Below, piece after piece: positions 1 to 8,253 of a DNA stretch of 64,000 bases. Position 1 is the first letter of the stretch. Each line of letters starts with the position of its first letter. The stretch is from an uncultured Bacillota bacterium. GTDB lineage: Bacteria; Bacillota_I; Bacilli_A; RFN20; CAG-631. The position numbers and the translations under genes were made by a program. The notes below the pieces were generated by a model. It was not told the DNA's origin, ran no database searches, and worked only from the letters and a program-made list of their open reading frames with translations. The stretch is from assembly GCA_902491575.1 (NCBI GenBank), contig CABUID010000009.1:11363-75362 (forward strand), written 5' to 3'.

Positions 1-1
1 T

Positions 2-733
2 GCCCCTAAAAAATTTAAGAAAGGGCAATTACACCCATCCTATTCTGCTTTTTACATCCCGTTTTATACTTTTGATGCAAAAACAGATTCAAACTATACG
101 GGGTATCGTGGTGATTATTATTATACTACGAGAACTGTCCATACTAAAAATGGTACAAAAGTAGTCAGTGAAAGACATACAAGATGGACTTATCGAACTG
201 GTCGGATACAAATTCACTTTGATGATATCTTGATTAATGGTACTAACAACTATTTAAATCAATACGTTAGTAAAATTGCTTCTTACGATTTTGCAAAAAT
301 GGAAAAATTTCAAGAGAAATTTTTATTAGGTTACTATACGGAAAAACCATCTATCTCTTTAGAACAAGGCTTTGAAAGCGCTAAAACTACTATGATGGAA
401 AATATTAAAATAGCTTGTATAAAAGACATTGGCGGAGATACTTATTCAAACTTAAATTTTAAGACCAATTTCTCTGATGTCACTTTCAAACAAATAATGG
501 CGCCTATTTACAATGGTCATTATACTTATAAAAATAAAAAATACAATTTCCTTTGCAATGGTCAAAATGGTAAATTTGTAGGAAATTATCCAATTTCTAC
601 AGCAAAAATTATTGTTATTGTATTTCTTTCTTTATTGGTTGTTGCGCTCGTTTTTTTATTATTTTATTTTTTATTTCAAGATAGTAATGATGATTATTTT
701 GCAATTTTTAATTTTTTATTGATGATGAGGTAG
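2..733 (+). CDS. C-terminal part of a membrane-anchored zinc-ribbon-type protein (5' end outside window)
   Basis: The frame is open from base 2, so the gene starts before the window; the TTG at 230 is only an internal codon. The visible 243 residues begin with a stretch containing YIPFYTFDAKT and YRGDYYYTT. As I recall, this resembles the C-terminal half of proteins annotated as TFIIB-type zinc-ribbon or PriA-like, whose N-terminal zinc ribbon would lie upstream. A single strongly hydrophobic segment near the C-terminus (about 33 residues, IIVIVFLSLLVVALVFLLF) suggests a tail anchor. The stop is 7 bases before the cshB start, so the two may be co-transcribed. Function is unknown; the family link is moderately sure, the membrane anchor is clear. 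Confidence 0.7.
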   Translation, partial: APKKFKKGQLHPSYSAFYIPFYTFDAKTDSNYTGYRGDYYYTTRTVHTKNGTKVVSERHTRWTYRTGRIQIHFDDILINGTNNYLNQYVSKIASYDFAKMEKFQEKFLLGYYTEKPSISLEQGFESAKTTMMENIKIACIKDIGGDTYSNLNFKTNFSDVTFKQIMAPIYNGHYTYKNKKYNFLCNGQNGKFVGNYPISTAKIIVIVFLSLLVVALVFLLFYFLFQDSNDDYFAIFNFLLMMR

Positions 734-740
734 GTATATT

Positions 741-2105
741 ATGGGAACTTTTAACGAATTTAATCTAAATGAAAAAACATTAAAAGCAATTGAAGGAATT
801 CATTTTTTTGAGCCTACAACAACACAAAAATTAGTATTGCCTCATGCTTTAAAGAATGAAAATTTAGCATGTAAAGGAAAAACAGGTTCTGGTAAAACAC
901 ATTGTTTTATCATTCCAATTGCAAATAAACTAAATGAGTCCATGAAAAAACTACAAGCGATTATTTTAGTTCCAACTCGCGAACTTGCTATCCAAACTAC
1001 GCAAAGATGCAAAGAGTTTTTTGTTCATTTTGATATTAAAATTTCTTGTCTTACCGGTGGAGTGGATACTTTAAGAGAAAAAAATAAAATCATTTCTACT
1101 CCTCAAATTTTAATCGGAACACCGGAAAAAATTAATGAAATTGCAGTAAAAGAAGGACTATTAAATTTACAAGATGTAAAAACACTTGTTATTGATGAAG
1201 CGGATATGACTCTTGAAATGGGATTTCTCAATGAAGTGGATCGTGTCGCATTTTTATGTAAAAATGCTCAAATAATGGTTTTTTCAGCCACAATTCCTGC
1301 TGGCATTCGACAATTTATCCATAAATATTTTTCATCACCGTTAATCCTTCAAGATAATCAAACAGATTATAATCACCAAATTGAACATATTTTATATCCT
1401 CTAAGGGGGAAAGAAAAAGAGGAAACTTTATTAGAAATTGTTTCAAATCTTAATCCTTACATATGTTTAATTTTTTGTAATAAAAAAGAAGAAGTGGAGT
1501 CTATCTATCATTTTTTGATAAATCATTCTATCGACTGTGGCATTATTCATGGTGATTTAGCAGCGCGCGAAAGAAAAGGGAATATCAAAAGAGCTCTTAA
1601 TGGACAATATCGTTTTATTGTTTGTTCAGATATTGCTGCAAGAGGGATTGATATTGATGGTGTCAGCCATGTGATTTCGCTTGGCTTTCCTAAAAATAAT
1701 TTAGAATTCTATATTCACCGTGCTGGACGTTCCGGAAGATTAAATATGCATGGTCAATGCATTACAATCTTTGATAAAGATGATAAAGAAAGTATTAAAA
1801 AATTAGAAGAACAAGGGATTGTATTTTCAGTTAAAGAAATTAAAAATGGCGAATGGAAAGAATTAAAAGATTTTGATGCAAGAAACAAACGTAAAAGTCA
1901 AAAAAAGACGGATGATAATTTACAAAAAGAAATTAACAAAGTCGTTAGAATAAAAAAAAGTAAAACAATAAAGCCTAATTATAAAAAGAAAGTAAAACAA
2001 GCCGTCGAAAAAGTTAAAAGAAAACACCGTCGTGAGGTCATTCAAAAGGATATAAAAAAAAGAATAAAAGAAAGAGCTATTAAACGTAGTAAAGGGGAAG
2101 AGTAA
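741..2105 (+). CDS. cshB: DEAD-box ATP-dependent RNA helicase, CshB-like
   Basis: A 454-residue cytosolic RNA helicase that unwinds or remodels RNA using ATP. All core motifs are visible: Q-motif region near residues 7-30, Walker A GKTGSGKT (46-53), PTRELA (78-83), TGG, GTPEK, DEAD (152-155), SAT (182-184), IIHGDL, ARGIDI (300-305) and HRAGRSGR (326-333). A Lys/Arg-rich tail of about 85 residues follows (roughly 370-454), typical of an RNA-binding extension. In Bacillus subtilis cshB lies next to nfo in the ispG region, and here nfo starts one base after the stop, which favours CshB over CshA/DeaD. Start ATG 741 follows a GAGGTAGG ribosome-binding site. Confidence 0.9.
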   Translation: MGTFNEFNLNEKTLKAIEGIHFFEPTTTQKLVLPHALKNENLACKGKTGSGKTHCFIIPIANKLNESMKKLQAIILVPTRELAIQTTQRCKEFFVHFDIKISCLTGGVDTLREKNKIISTPQILIGTPEKINEIAVKEGLLNLQDVKTLVIDEADMTLEMGFLNEVDRVAFLCKNAQIMVFSATIPAGIRQFIHKYFSSPLILQDNQTDYNHQIEHILYPLRGKEKEETLLEIVSNLNPYICLIFCNKKEEVESIYHFLINHSIDCGIIHGDLAARERKGNIKRALNGQYRFIVCSDIAARGIDIDGVSHVISLGFPKNNLEFYIHRAGRSGRLNMHGQCITIFDKDDKESIKKLEEQGIVFSVKEIKNGEWKELKDFDARNKRKSQKKTDDNLQKEINKVVRIKKSKTIKPNYKKKVKQAVEKVKRKHRREVIQKDIKKRIKERAIKRSKGEE

Positions 2106-2106
2106 A

Positions 2107-3015
2107 ATGTTAAAAATTGGGTGTCATGTTGGGATGGGTAGTCCTCAATATTTTTTAGGTTCTGTACAAGAAGCTTTATCTTATGGTGCTAATACATTTA
2201 TGTTTTATACCGGTGCTCCACAAAACAGTATTCGAACACCTCTTGAAAAACTTCAGATTGAAGAAGCAAAATCATTAATGAAAGAATGTAAAATGGATGT
2301 TAATAATGTTATCGTACATGCTCCTTATTTAATTAATTTAGGAAATCTCAATTTAGAAAAATCAAAAGTTTCTTTTAACCTTTTAGTGAATGAAATGAAT
2401 CGCACTTTTCATATGGGATGTAAATATTTAGTTTTGCATCCAGGAGCATCCATGGAATTTGACCGCTACCAGTCCATGGATCAAATCGCAGATTTATTAA
2501 ATAAAGCTATACAAATACAACCAAATGTTATTATTTTATTAGAAACAATGGCTGGTAAAGGTTCGGAAATTGGCAAAACTTTTCAAGAAATTGCCTATAT
2601 TATTGATAAAATTGAAAAAAAAGAAAATATTGGTGTTTGCTTAGATACATGCCACATTCATGATGGAGGTTACGATTTAACTAAACTGGATGAATTATTA
2701 TCCGATTTCAATCAAGTTATAGGACTGAATTATTTAAAAGTCTGCCATATTAATGACTCCAAGAATGAAAGAAATTCTCATAAAGATCGTCATGAAAACT
2801 TTGGTTTTGGAAAAATTGGATTTGAAACTTTAATTCAGTTTATATACCATCCATTTTTAAAAGATAAAATTTTTATATTGGAAACACCTTATGTAAAAAA
2901 GGATGAAAAAAGTAAGGATTCTTTTCCACCATATAAATTTGAAATAACTTCTATTTTAAATAAGACTTTTGATGTAAAAATGAAAGAAGAGATTATCTCT
3001 TATTATCAAAAATAA
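2107..3015 (+). CDS. nfo: Endonuclease IV (AP endonuclease)
   Basis: A 302-residue TIM-barrel AP endonuclease that nicks 5' of abasic sites during base-excision repair. Metal-ligand segments characteristic of the family are present in order: HAPYLINLGN, LHPGA, ETMAGKGSEIG, CLDTCHIHDGGYD, CHINDSKN, KDRHENFGFGKIG and a C-terminal ETPY. Length is close to that of Bacillus Nfo. It follows cshB with a one-base gap and is followed after one base by a DNA glycosylase gene, so glycosylase and AP endonuclease are probably made from the same message. Confidence 0.95.
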   Translation: MLKIGCHVGMGSPQYFLGSVQEALSYGANTFMFYTGAPQNSIRTPLEKLQIEEAKSLMKECKMDVNNVIVHAPYLINLGNLNLEKSKVSFNLLVNEMNRTFHMGCKYLVLHPGASMEFDRYQSMDQIADLLNKAIQIQPNVIILLETMAGKGSEIGKTFQEIAYIIDKIEKKENIGVCLDTCHIHDGGYDLTKLDELLSDFNQVIGLNYLKVCHINDSKNERNSHKDRHENFGFGKIGFETLIQFIYHPFLKDKIFILETPYVKKDEKSKDSFPPYKFEITSILNKTFDVKMKEEIISYYQK

Positions 3016-3016
3016 T

Positions 3017-3502
3017 ATGGTACATGTTCAACATGAATTTGAATCTGTTCTTTTTAAGGATTCAAAAATTCTAATACTTGGCTCTATTCCTAGTGTACAA
3101 TCTAGAAAAAAGAAATTTTACTATATGCATCCTAACAATCGCTTTTATAAGGTATTAGAAGTTATTTTTCAGGAAAATTTTACAGATGAGAATATCGAAA
3201 ACAAAAAGCAATTATTAAAAAAACATCACATTGCTTTATATGATGTTATTGATGAATGCGATATACAAGGTTCAAGTGACCAAAGCATTAAAAATGTTCA
3301 GCCTACAAATATTCCTTTTATTCTTGCTCATTATCCTATTGAAAAAATCTTTTTAAATGGAAAAAAAGCTTTTGAGCTTTTTCTTTACTATTTTCCAAGT
3401 TTAGCATATATGGCCACTTTATTACCATCAACAAGTTCTGCTAATGCTTCCTATACTTTAGAAAAATTAGTAGAAAAATGGCAAATTATAAAGCAAAAAT
3501 AA
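3017..3502 (+). CDS. DNA-deoxyinosine/uracil glycosylase family protein (UDG superfamily)
   Basis: A 161-residue protein of the uracil-DNA glycosylase fold. The N-terminal LILGSIPSVQSR motif, the YMHPNNRFYKVL segment and the C-terminal LPSTSSANAS segment match the pattern I know for the hypoxanthine (deoxyinosine) glycosylase branch, UDG family 6. Such enzymes remove deaminated bases and leave an abasic site. The gene starts one base after nfo, whose product would process that site, which supports the repair role. Substrate choice (hypoxanthine, uracil or a mismatched base) cannot be decided from sequence alone. Confidence 0.8.
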   Translation: MVHVQHEFESVLFKDSKILILGSIPSVQSRKKKFYYMHPNNRFYKVLEVIFQENFTDENIENKKQLLKKHHIALYDVIDECDIQGSSDQSIKNVQPTNIPFILAHYPIEKIFLNGKKAFELFLYYFPSLAYMATLLPSTSSANASYTLEKLVEKWQIIKQK

Positions 3503-3540
3503 ATAAAAAAATGCCTACATTTGATTCAAATGAAGGCAAA
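3500..3540 (-). terminator. Intrinsic terminator for the minus-strand gene ending at 3551
   Basis: Arms at 3512-3523 and 3527-3538 form a 12-position stem with one mismatch and a 3-base loop. On the minus strand it is followed by a long T-rich run (the A-rich stretch 3500-3511). It sits just after the 81-residue gene and between convergent transcription units. Confidence 0.7.
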
Positions 3541-3550
3541 TAAGATGGCT

Positions 3551-3796
3551 TTATAATTTATTCATAATGATTGTAATCAATTGATACATTTTATATGCAA
3601 AAGGATCACTGAAATAATAGTAAATATACTCCTTTTTGTCGTAACAATTTAATAGCTCATCAAAATGAGTTCTAATAAAATACAAACCATTACTAGCTTC
3701 TATATAAGATAAATTGATGTTGTGATTTCTTGCAAAAGCAATCACAGCATTTTCATTTACTTTAGATAAATAAGCCTTTAAATACATTCGATCCAT
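3551..3796 (-). CDS. Small conserved-type hypothetical protein (possibly DUF2624/YqfT-like)
   Basis: An 81-residue protein with no signal peptide or membrane segment and many Tyr/Ile residues. A GGTGA ribosome-binding site precedes ATG 3796 and a terminator follows, so the gene looks real. In Bacillus a small gene of this size (yqfT, DUF2624) sits beside nfo, so position and length suggest the same family, but I cannot confirm residue similarity. It is downstream of ispG on the same strand with a 40-base gap. Function is unknown. Confidence 0.6.
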   Translation of the reverse strand: MDRMYLKAYLSKVNENAVIAFARNHNINLSYIEASNGLYFIRTHFDELLNCYDKKEYIYYYFSDPFAYKMYQLITIIMNKL

Positions 3797-3836
3797 AATA
3801 TCACCATATTATTATATGAAAGAAAAAATATTTTAA

Positions 3837-4883
3837 CTACATTTTCTGAATTTCATTCATTAATTCTTCGACGATTTTATCTTCTTGTATCGTTTTTATA
3901 ACTTTCCCCTTTTTAAATAAAACAGCAGATTGACGCCCACCAGCAATGCCAATATCAGCATCACGAGCCTCTCCAGGGCCATTGACAACACAACCCATAA
4001 TAGCCACTTTTATAGGCTTTTTAATTTTATAAAGGAAATCTTCGATTTCATTTACATATTTTATTAAATCAATTTGTGTTCTGCCACATGTCGGACAAGA
4101 TGTCAAAGTAGGCATGCTTATTAAGTTTTTAGCTAATAATAATTGCTTAGCTACTTTTATTTCTTTAATTGGATCATCGGATAATGAAATACGAATGGTC
4201 GATCCTATTCCTTTATCGATTAATTCAGATAAACCTAAGGTTGTCTTGATAATACCTGGAATTAAAGGACCTGGCTCTGTAATACCAATATGCAATGGAT
4301 AGTCAAACAATTTACTAGCCATTTCATAAGCTTCCTTGCTTATTTGATAAGATGAGGATTTTAAAGATAAAACAATATTTTGAAACTGATACTTTTCTAA
4401 TATGCTTACATGTCTTTTAGCCGATTCAATCATCGCTTTGGCACTTATTCCATATTTTTCAAGTAAATCTTTTTCTAAAGAACCAGAATTTATGCCAATT
4501 CGAATCGGTATAGAATTTTCTTTACAGGCATTGACTACTTTTTTTATATTTTCTTCACTGCCAATATTTCCAGGATTAATTCTTATTTTATCAATACCAT
4601 TTTCAATGGAAAGTAAAGCAAGATGATAATCAAAATGAATATCTGCTACTAAAGGAATATGTATCTTCTTTTTTATTTCTTTAATGGCTCTTGCATCATC
4701 TTCATCTAAAATTGAAACACGTACGATTTCACATCCATATTCTTCTAATCTTAAAATTTGGTTGATAACATCTTCATAATTTGATGTTTTTATATTGCAC
4801 ATTGATTGAATAACAATATGCTGATTACCACCAAGTGGAACATTCCCGACATAAACTGTTCTACAATTTTCTCGTTTGTACAT
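3837..4883 (-). CDS. ispG: 4-hydroxy-3-methylbut-2-en-1-yl diphosphate synthase (flavodoxin)
   Basis: The 348-residue IspG/GcpE enzyme of the non-mevalonate (MEP) isoprenoid pathway, converting MEcPP to HMBPP with a [4Fe-4S] cluster. The cluster ligands are visible as CPTC (Cys263, Cys266) and GCVVNGPGEA (Cys298). The N-terminal TIM-barrel part includes SMCNIKTSN, VADIHFDYHLAL and KIRINPGNIG. The length is that of the short two-domain bacterial form without the extra middle domain of plant enzymes. ATG 4883 follows a GGTGGTGAG site. It is preceded on the same strand by the SHOCT membrane gene and shows the organism makes isoprenoids via MEP. Confidence 0.96.
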   Translation of the reverse strand: MYKRENCRTVYVGNVPLGGNQHIVIQSMCNIKTSNYEDVINQILRLEEYGCEIVRVSILDEDDARAIKEIKKKIHIPLVADIHFDYHLALLSIENGIDKIRINPGNIGSEENIKKVVNACKENSIPIRIGINSGSLEKDLLEKYGISAKAMIESAKRHVSILEKYQFQNIVLSLKSSSYQISKEAYEMASKLFDYPLHIGITEPGPLIPGIIKTTLGLSELIDKGIGSTIRISLSDDPIKEIKVAKQLLLAKNLISMPTLTSCPTCGRTQIDLIKYVNEIEDFLYKIKKPIKVAIMGCVVNGPGEARDADIGIAGGRQSAVLFKKGKVIKTIQEDKIVEELMNEIQKM

Positions 4884-4953
4884 ACGCTCACCACCATTAT
4901 TATTTTATCAATCATTTATTCGTTTTATATTCTAAATCCTACTTTATAAAATT

Positions 4954-5721
4954 CTATTTTTTTTCATTTAACTGCCGAAACAGTTCTTGTTTTTTATTTT
5001 TGTATTCTTCTTCTTGTATTTCACCATTTTTATAAGATTTTTCTATTTGTGCCAATTGTTCAAAAGCATTTTTTAAGTTTTCTTCACTTTGTTGTTTTTC
5101 AATGACATATTCGTCATGTAGTTTTTCCTCTATTTTCTTTTCATTTGCGTAAATACTTTCACCATTTTCATCTTTTGCAAACGGATCATTTCCATAGGTT
5201 AAATAATTATTTTGTATTCTAGCTGAAGTTTTATTCGTTACAACAGCGATTATAGCAAAAATAAGAGCTAATAAAAATACAGGACCAAGCAAAGAAGAAG
5301 ATAAATAAGAAGAAGGTGAATAGATTTCTAAAAAATTATTTATACCTTTAAAAACCAAATTTAAGCCAATAAATACAATATAAAATATATGTAAAGTCTT
5401 TCTTTTTTGAAAGTCAGAAAAAGATAATTTACAATCTTTGATACAAACTAAACTTAAAATAAAGCCCGTCAAAGCTATAAGCATTCCTAAAATATTTGAA
5501 ATGACAATATATAAATAATAATATAATTTAAAATCTTCAAGTCCTGAAATTCCATATATTTCTACTAAAAATTGTAAATAGTAAGGTTTTAAAACTGAAT
5601 CAAAAATAGTTAAGTAGCGGTGATAAGGAATCATTGAAATAGCGTTGATGATATAATTTAATAACATTAAAGATGTTCCTATTATTGCAAAAATAATAGA
5701 TATCTTGAATTTTTTATTCAT
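4954..5721 (-). CDS. Four-TM membrane protein with C-terminal SHOCT-like segment
   Basis: A 255-residue integral membrane protein. Hydrophobic segments occur near residues 7-28, 67-92, 108-128 and 143-165. A charged linker (about 170-215) then leads to a final helix pair, AFEQLAQIEKSYKNGEIQ and EEEYKNKKQEL, which has the shape of a SHOCT domain (short C-terminal domain, usually an oligomerisation or tethering module). ATG 5721 is preceded by an AAAGGAGG site. It lies upstream of ispG with a 70-base gap. The role is unknown; many SHOCT proteins are accessory membrane proteins. Confidence 0.65.
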   Translation of the reverse strand: MNKKFKISIIFAIIGTSLMLLNYIINAISMIPYHRYLTIFDSVLKPYYLQFLVEIYGISGLEDFKLYYYLYIVISNILGMLIALTGFILSLVCIKDCKLSFSDFQKRKTLHIFYIVFIGLNLVFKGINNFLEIYSPSSYLSSSLLGPVFLLALIFAIIAVVTNKTSARIQNNYLTYGNDPFAKDENGESIYANEKKIEEKLHDEYVIEKQQSEENLKNAFEQLAQIEKSYKNGEIQEEEYKNKKQELFRQLNEKK

Positions 5722-5845
5722 AATAACCTCCTTTACTATTTTTAATATTATATCATTTTAACTAATAGGTTACAATCAAACGTATAATTATTTTGTGATA
5801 ATTCACAATTCATAATTATTCGTTGCATTTTAAATAAAAAAAGCA

Positions 5846-5874
5846 TTACCTGACTAAAAATGCAGTGATATAAT
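5846..5874 (+). promoter_or_regulatory. Candidate sigma-A promoter for the 5885 gene
   Basis: A TTACCT box at 5846-5851 and a perfect TATAAT at 5869-5874 are 17 bases apart. The -10 lies only about 10 bases before the first start codon, so the transcript would be almost leaderless or translation would begin at the second ATG (5891). Weak -35; tentative. Confidence 0.35.
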
Positions 5875-5884
5875 AAATAGGGCG

Positions 5885-6982
5885 ATGAAAATGGTCATTC
5901 ATGTACAAAATAAAAAAGAAATAATAAAATTTATCGATTTTGTGAAAGATCTTTATAAAGATGAAAAAAACTTTATTTTTCCTTTTTTTAATAGTCAAAA
6001 AAAAGAACTTTTTCATTATGTATTAAAAACCAAGGAATACAAAGCATTATATATTAAAGAAAATAATAAGATTGTAGCGAGAATTCTTTACACTTTTACT
6101 TATAATCCAAAAAGAAAAGAAAAAATGTGTTATTTTTCATTTTTTGATGCTTATAATAATATTCAAGCTGTACAAGAATTATTTCATTGTATTATGGAAG
6201 ATATGAAACAAAATGAAGCTCACTACATTGAAGGTCCGTTTTGTCCTTATGATCCTGAAACAAGAAGAGGTATTCTAATGAATCATTATGAAAGTATCTC
6301 CAGTATGTTTTTATCTTATAATTATTCTTATTATGGTCAATTACTTGAAAAAATAGGATTTAAAAAGGCTTTTGACACTTATACCATACAAAAAGTCATT
6401 GATGATAAGGCTATTGAAATTTCTCATAAATTTGGGATATATTCAAGAAAAAGATTAAATGTTCATTATGATACTATTCAATTTAAAAATATTGACAATG
6501 ATTTAAAAGATATTCAATGGATATTCAACCAATCAACTAATGATATAAATTATCAAGAGGCACCATCTTTAGAATTAATTCAATCTTTTGTAAAAAAATT
6601 AAAATTATTAATCAAACCTGAATATGCTGTTATTGCTCGAGAAAATGGTAACAATCGACCCGTTGGTTTTATTTTTGTAATTCCTGATTATGCAGAAGTA
6701 TTTTTAAAGATGAAGGGTCGGTTAAATGTTTTTAAATTATTGTTTTTAAAAAACAAGATAACCAAAGTAAGAGGCTGGCTTCAATATGTTATCCCTGAAT
6801 ATCAAGGAAGTTCTCTTATTGGTGGTTTATTTGATTGTGTAATCGCACAATTTAAAAAGGATAACATTCATTATTTTGAAGGAGGAACGATTATGGAAGA
6901 TAATCGACTTTCTATTTCGGTTTTCCAACATTATGGTGGTCAGAAATATAAAATATATCGTTTATTTGGAAAGGAAATTTAA
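5885..6982 (+). CDS. GNAT-like N-acyltransferase domain protein
   Basis: A 365-residue soluble protein. The opening (FIDFVKDLYKDEKNFIFPFF) and overall build resemble a family of about 370-residue GNAT-fold proteins of unknown substrate (YghO-like). The first half is a degenerate acetyltransferase-like fold with IVARILYTF. The second half carries PVGFIFVIPDY and the acyl-CoA-site-like YVIPEYQGSSLIGGLFD. It starts at ATG 5885 (or ATG 5891) and is followed after 3 bases by the DUF819 membrane gene, suggesting co-expression. Substrate and pathway are unknown. Confidence 0.6.
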   Translation: MKMVIHVQNKKEIIKFIDFVKDLYKDEKNFIFPFFNSQKKELFHYVLKTKEYKALYIKENNKIVARILYTFTYNPKRKEKMCYFSFFDAYNNIQAVQELFHCIMEDMKQNEAHYIEGPFCPYDPETRRGILMNHYESISSMFLSYNYSYYGQLLEKIGFKKAFDTYTIQKVIDDKAIEISHKFGIYSRKRLNVHYDTIQFKNIDNDLKDIQWIFNQSTNDINYQEAPSLELIQSFVKKLKLLIKPEYAVIARENGNNRPVGFIFVIPDYAEVFLKMKGRLNVFKLLFLKNKITKVRGWLQYVIPEYQGSSLIGGLFDCVIAQFKKDNIHYFEGGTIMEDNRLSISVFQHYGGQKYKIYRLFGKEI

Positions 6983-6985
6983 TTT

Positions 6986-8185
6986 ATGGAAATATTTTTA
7001 GCAATTATACAAATTTTAGCTATCTTTGGTATTCCTTTACTATTGTTATCTTTTCGAAATTTAAAAATTGTAAAATGGTTAGGAATGATTGGAACAGCCT
7101 ATGGACTTGGAATATTGGTATCTATTTTCTTTTTTATCTTAAAAAAATGTGGTGTAAACGCATCATTAAACACCGATATTGGCGAAATAGGCAGTTATTT
7201 AGCTATTGGAATAGCGATTCCTCTTTTACTATTTAGTACAAATTTAAAAGAAATTAAAAAACTATCTAAAACTGTTCTTTTATCCTTTTTGGGACTAACA
7301 ATATCTTTGTTAATTGTAACTACCATAACATTTTTTGCAATGAATAAAAAGATGGAAAATAGTGATATTTTAGGTGGAATGGCAATTGGTTTATATACCG
7401 GAGGAACACCTAATTTAAACGCTATCGGTAGTATTTTAAAATTGGATAATGATACGATTGCCTTAGCTAATTTATCCGATATGATGATTGGTGGAATTTT
7501 TTATATTTTTCTTTTACTTTTGGCTAAGCCAATGTTAAAAAAAATATTAAGTTCCTCTACTAATAACCATTATCTTAAAGAAGAAAGTGATATTAAAAAT
7601 TATGAATCTTTAGAGAAAGTTCCTTTAAAGAATGTTAAGAAAGTTTCTTTATGTGTGATTTTAGCTATTTTTATGGCCTTAACTAGTGCTTTAATAGGGG
7701 TTGTCATTTGGTTATTAACAGGTGCAAAAGATGGTAAAATGATGGATTTTGTTGTTCCAAGTCTTTTAATTGGTGTGACTGTATTGGGTATCTTAACTTC
7801 ATTTAATAAACAAATTCGCGAAACTGAAGGCAACAATTTGGTCGGTCAATACTTAATTTTAGTGTTTTCTTTTTCTTTATCGAGTTGTCTTGATTTAACA
7901 AAATTAGGAAGTGATTTTGCAAAAATTTTATTATTTTATGGCTGTATAACCTTAGGAACTTTTCTTTTTCATATCTTCTTTGCAAAGATTTTTAAAATTG
8001 ATGTTGATTGTACACTAGTAACATTAACTGCTGGATTATATGGTCCCGCCTTTATTCCAGCTATTACAAATCAAATAAAAAATGATGAATTAACTGCACC
8101 TGGACTCATCGTTGGTTCCCTAGGGTATGCAATAGGAACTTTTTTAGGTCTTTTGATGGGTTTGTTTTTTCATTTATTCATTTAA
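6986..8185 (+). CDS. DUF819 family multispanning membrane protein
   Basis: A 399-residue polytopic membrane protein with about ten to eleven hydrophobic segments and no signal peptide. The hallmark GGTPNLNAI segment lies near the end of the first half, and a second inverted-repeat-like half carries GLYGPAFIPAI. This pattern is that of DUF819 (YjcL-like) proteins, presumed transporters of unknown substrate. It starts 3 bases after the GNAT-like gene and ends just before a strong terminator. Confidence 0.8.
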   Translation: MEIFLAIIQILAIFGIPLLLLSFRNLKIVKWLGMIGTAYGLGILVSIFFFILKKCGVNASLNTDIGEIGSYLAIGIAIPLLLFSTNLKEIKKLSKTVLLSFLGLTISLLIVTTITFFAMNKKMENSDILGGMAIGLYTGGTPNLNAIGSILKLDNDTIALANLSDMMIGGIFYIFLLLLAKPMLKKILSSSTNNHYLKEESDIKNYESLEKVPLKNVKKVSLCVILAIFMALTSALIGVVIWLLTGAKDGKMMDFVVPSLLIGVTVLGILTSFNKQIRETEGNNLVGQYLILVFSFSLSSCLDLTKLGSDFAKILLFYGCITLGTFLFHIFFAKIFKIDVDCTLVTLTAGLYGPAFIPAITNQIKNDELTAPGLIVGSLGYAIGTFLGLLMGLFFHLFI

Positions 8186-8203
8186 ATATTTTATATTCAT
8201 ATT

Positions 8204-8241
8204 AAAAAACCTCGAACAATTCATTATTGTTGAGGTTTTTT
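8204..8241. terminator. Bidirectional intrinsic terminator
   Basis: An AACCTC..ACAAT / ATTGT..GAGGTT hairpin lies between an A-run and a T-run, so it can stop the plus-strand DUF819 transcript and the converging minus-strand ROK-like gene. Confidence 0.85.
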
Positions 8242-8253
8242 ATTTCTTTTAAT

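Noticed and set aside
4114..4626. Two plus-strand open frames antisense to ispG
   Set aside because: They lie entirely inside the certain ispG gene on the other strand, have no ribosome-binding sites and are hydrophobic in the way antisense frames of this gene would be.
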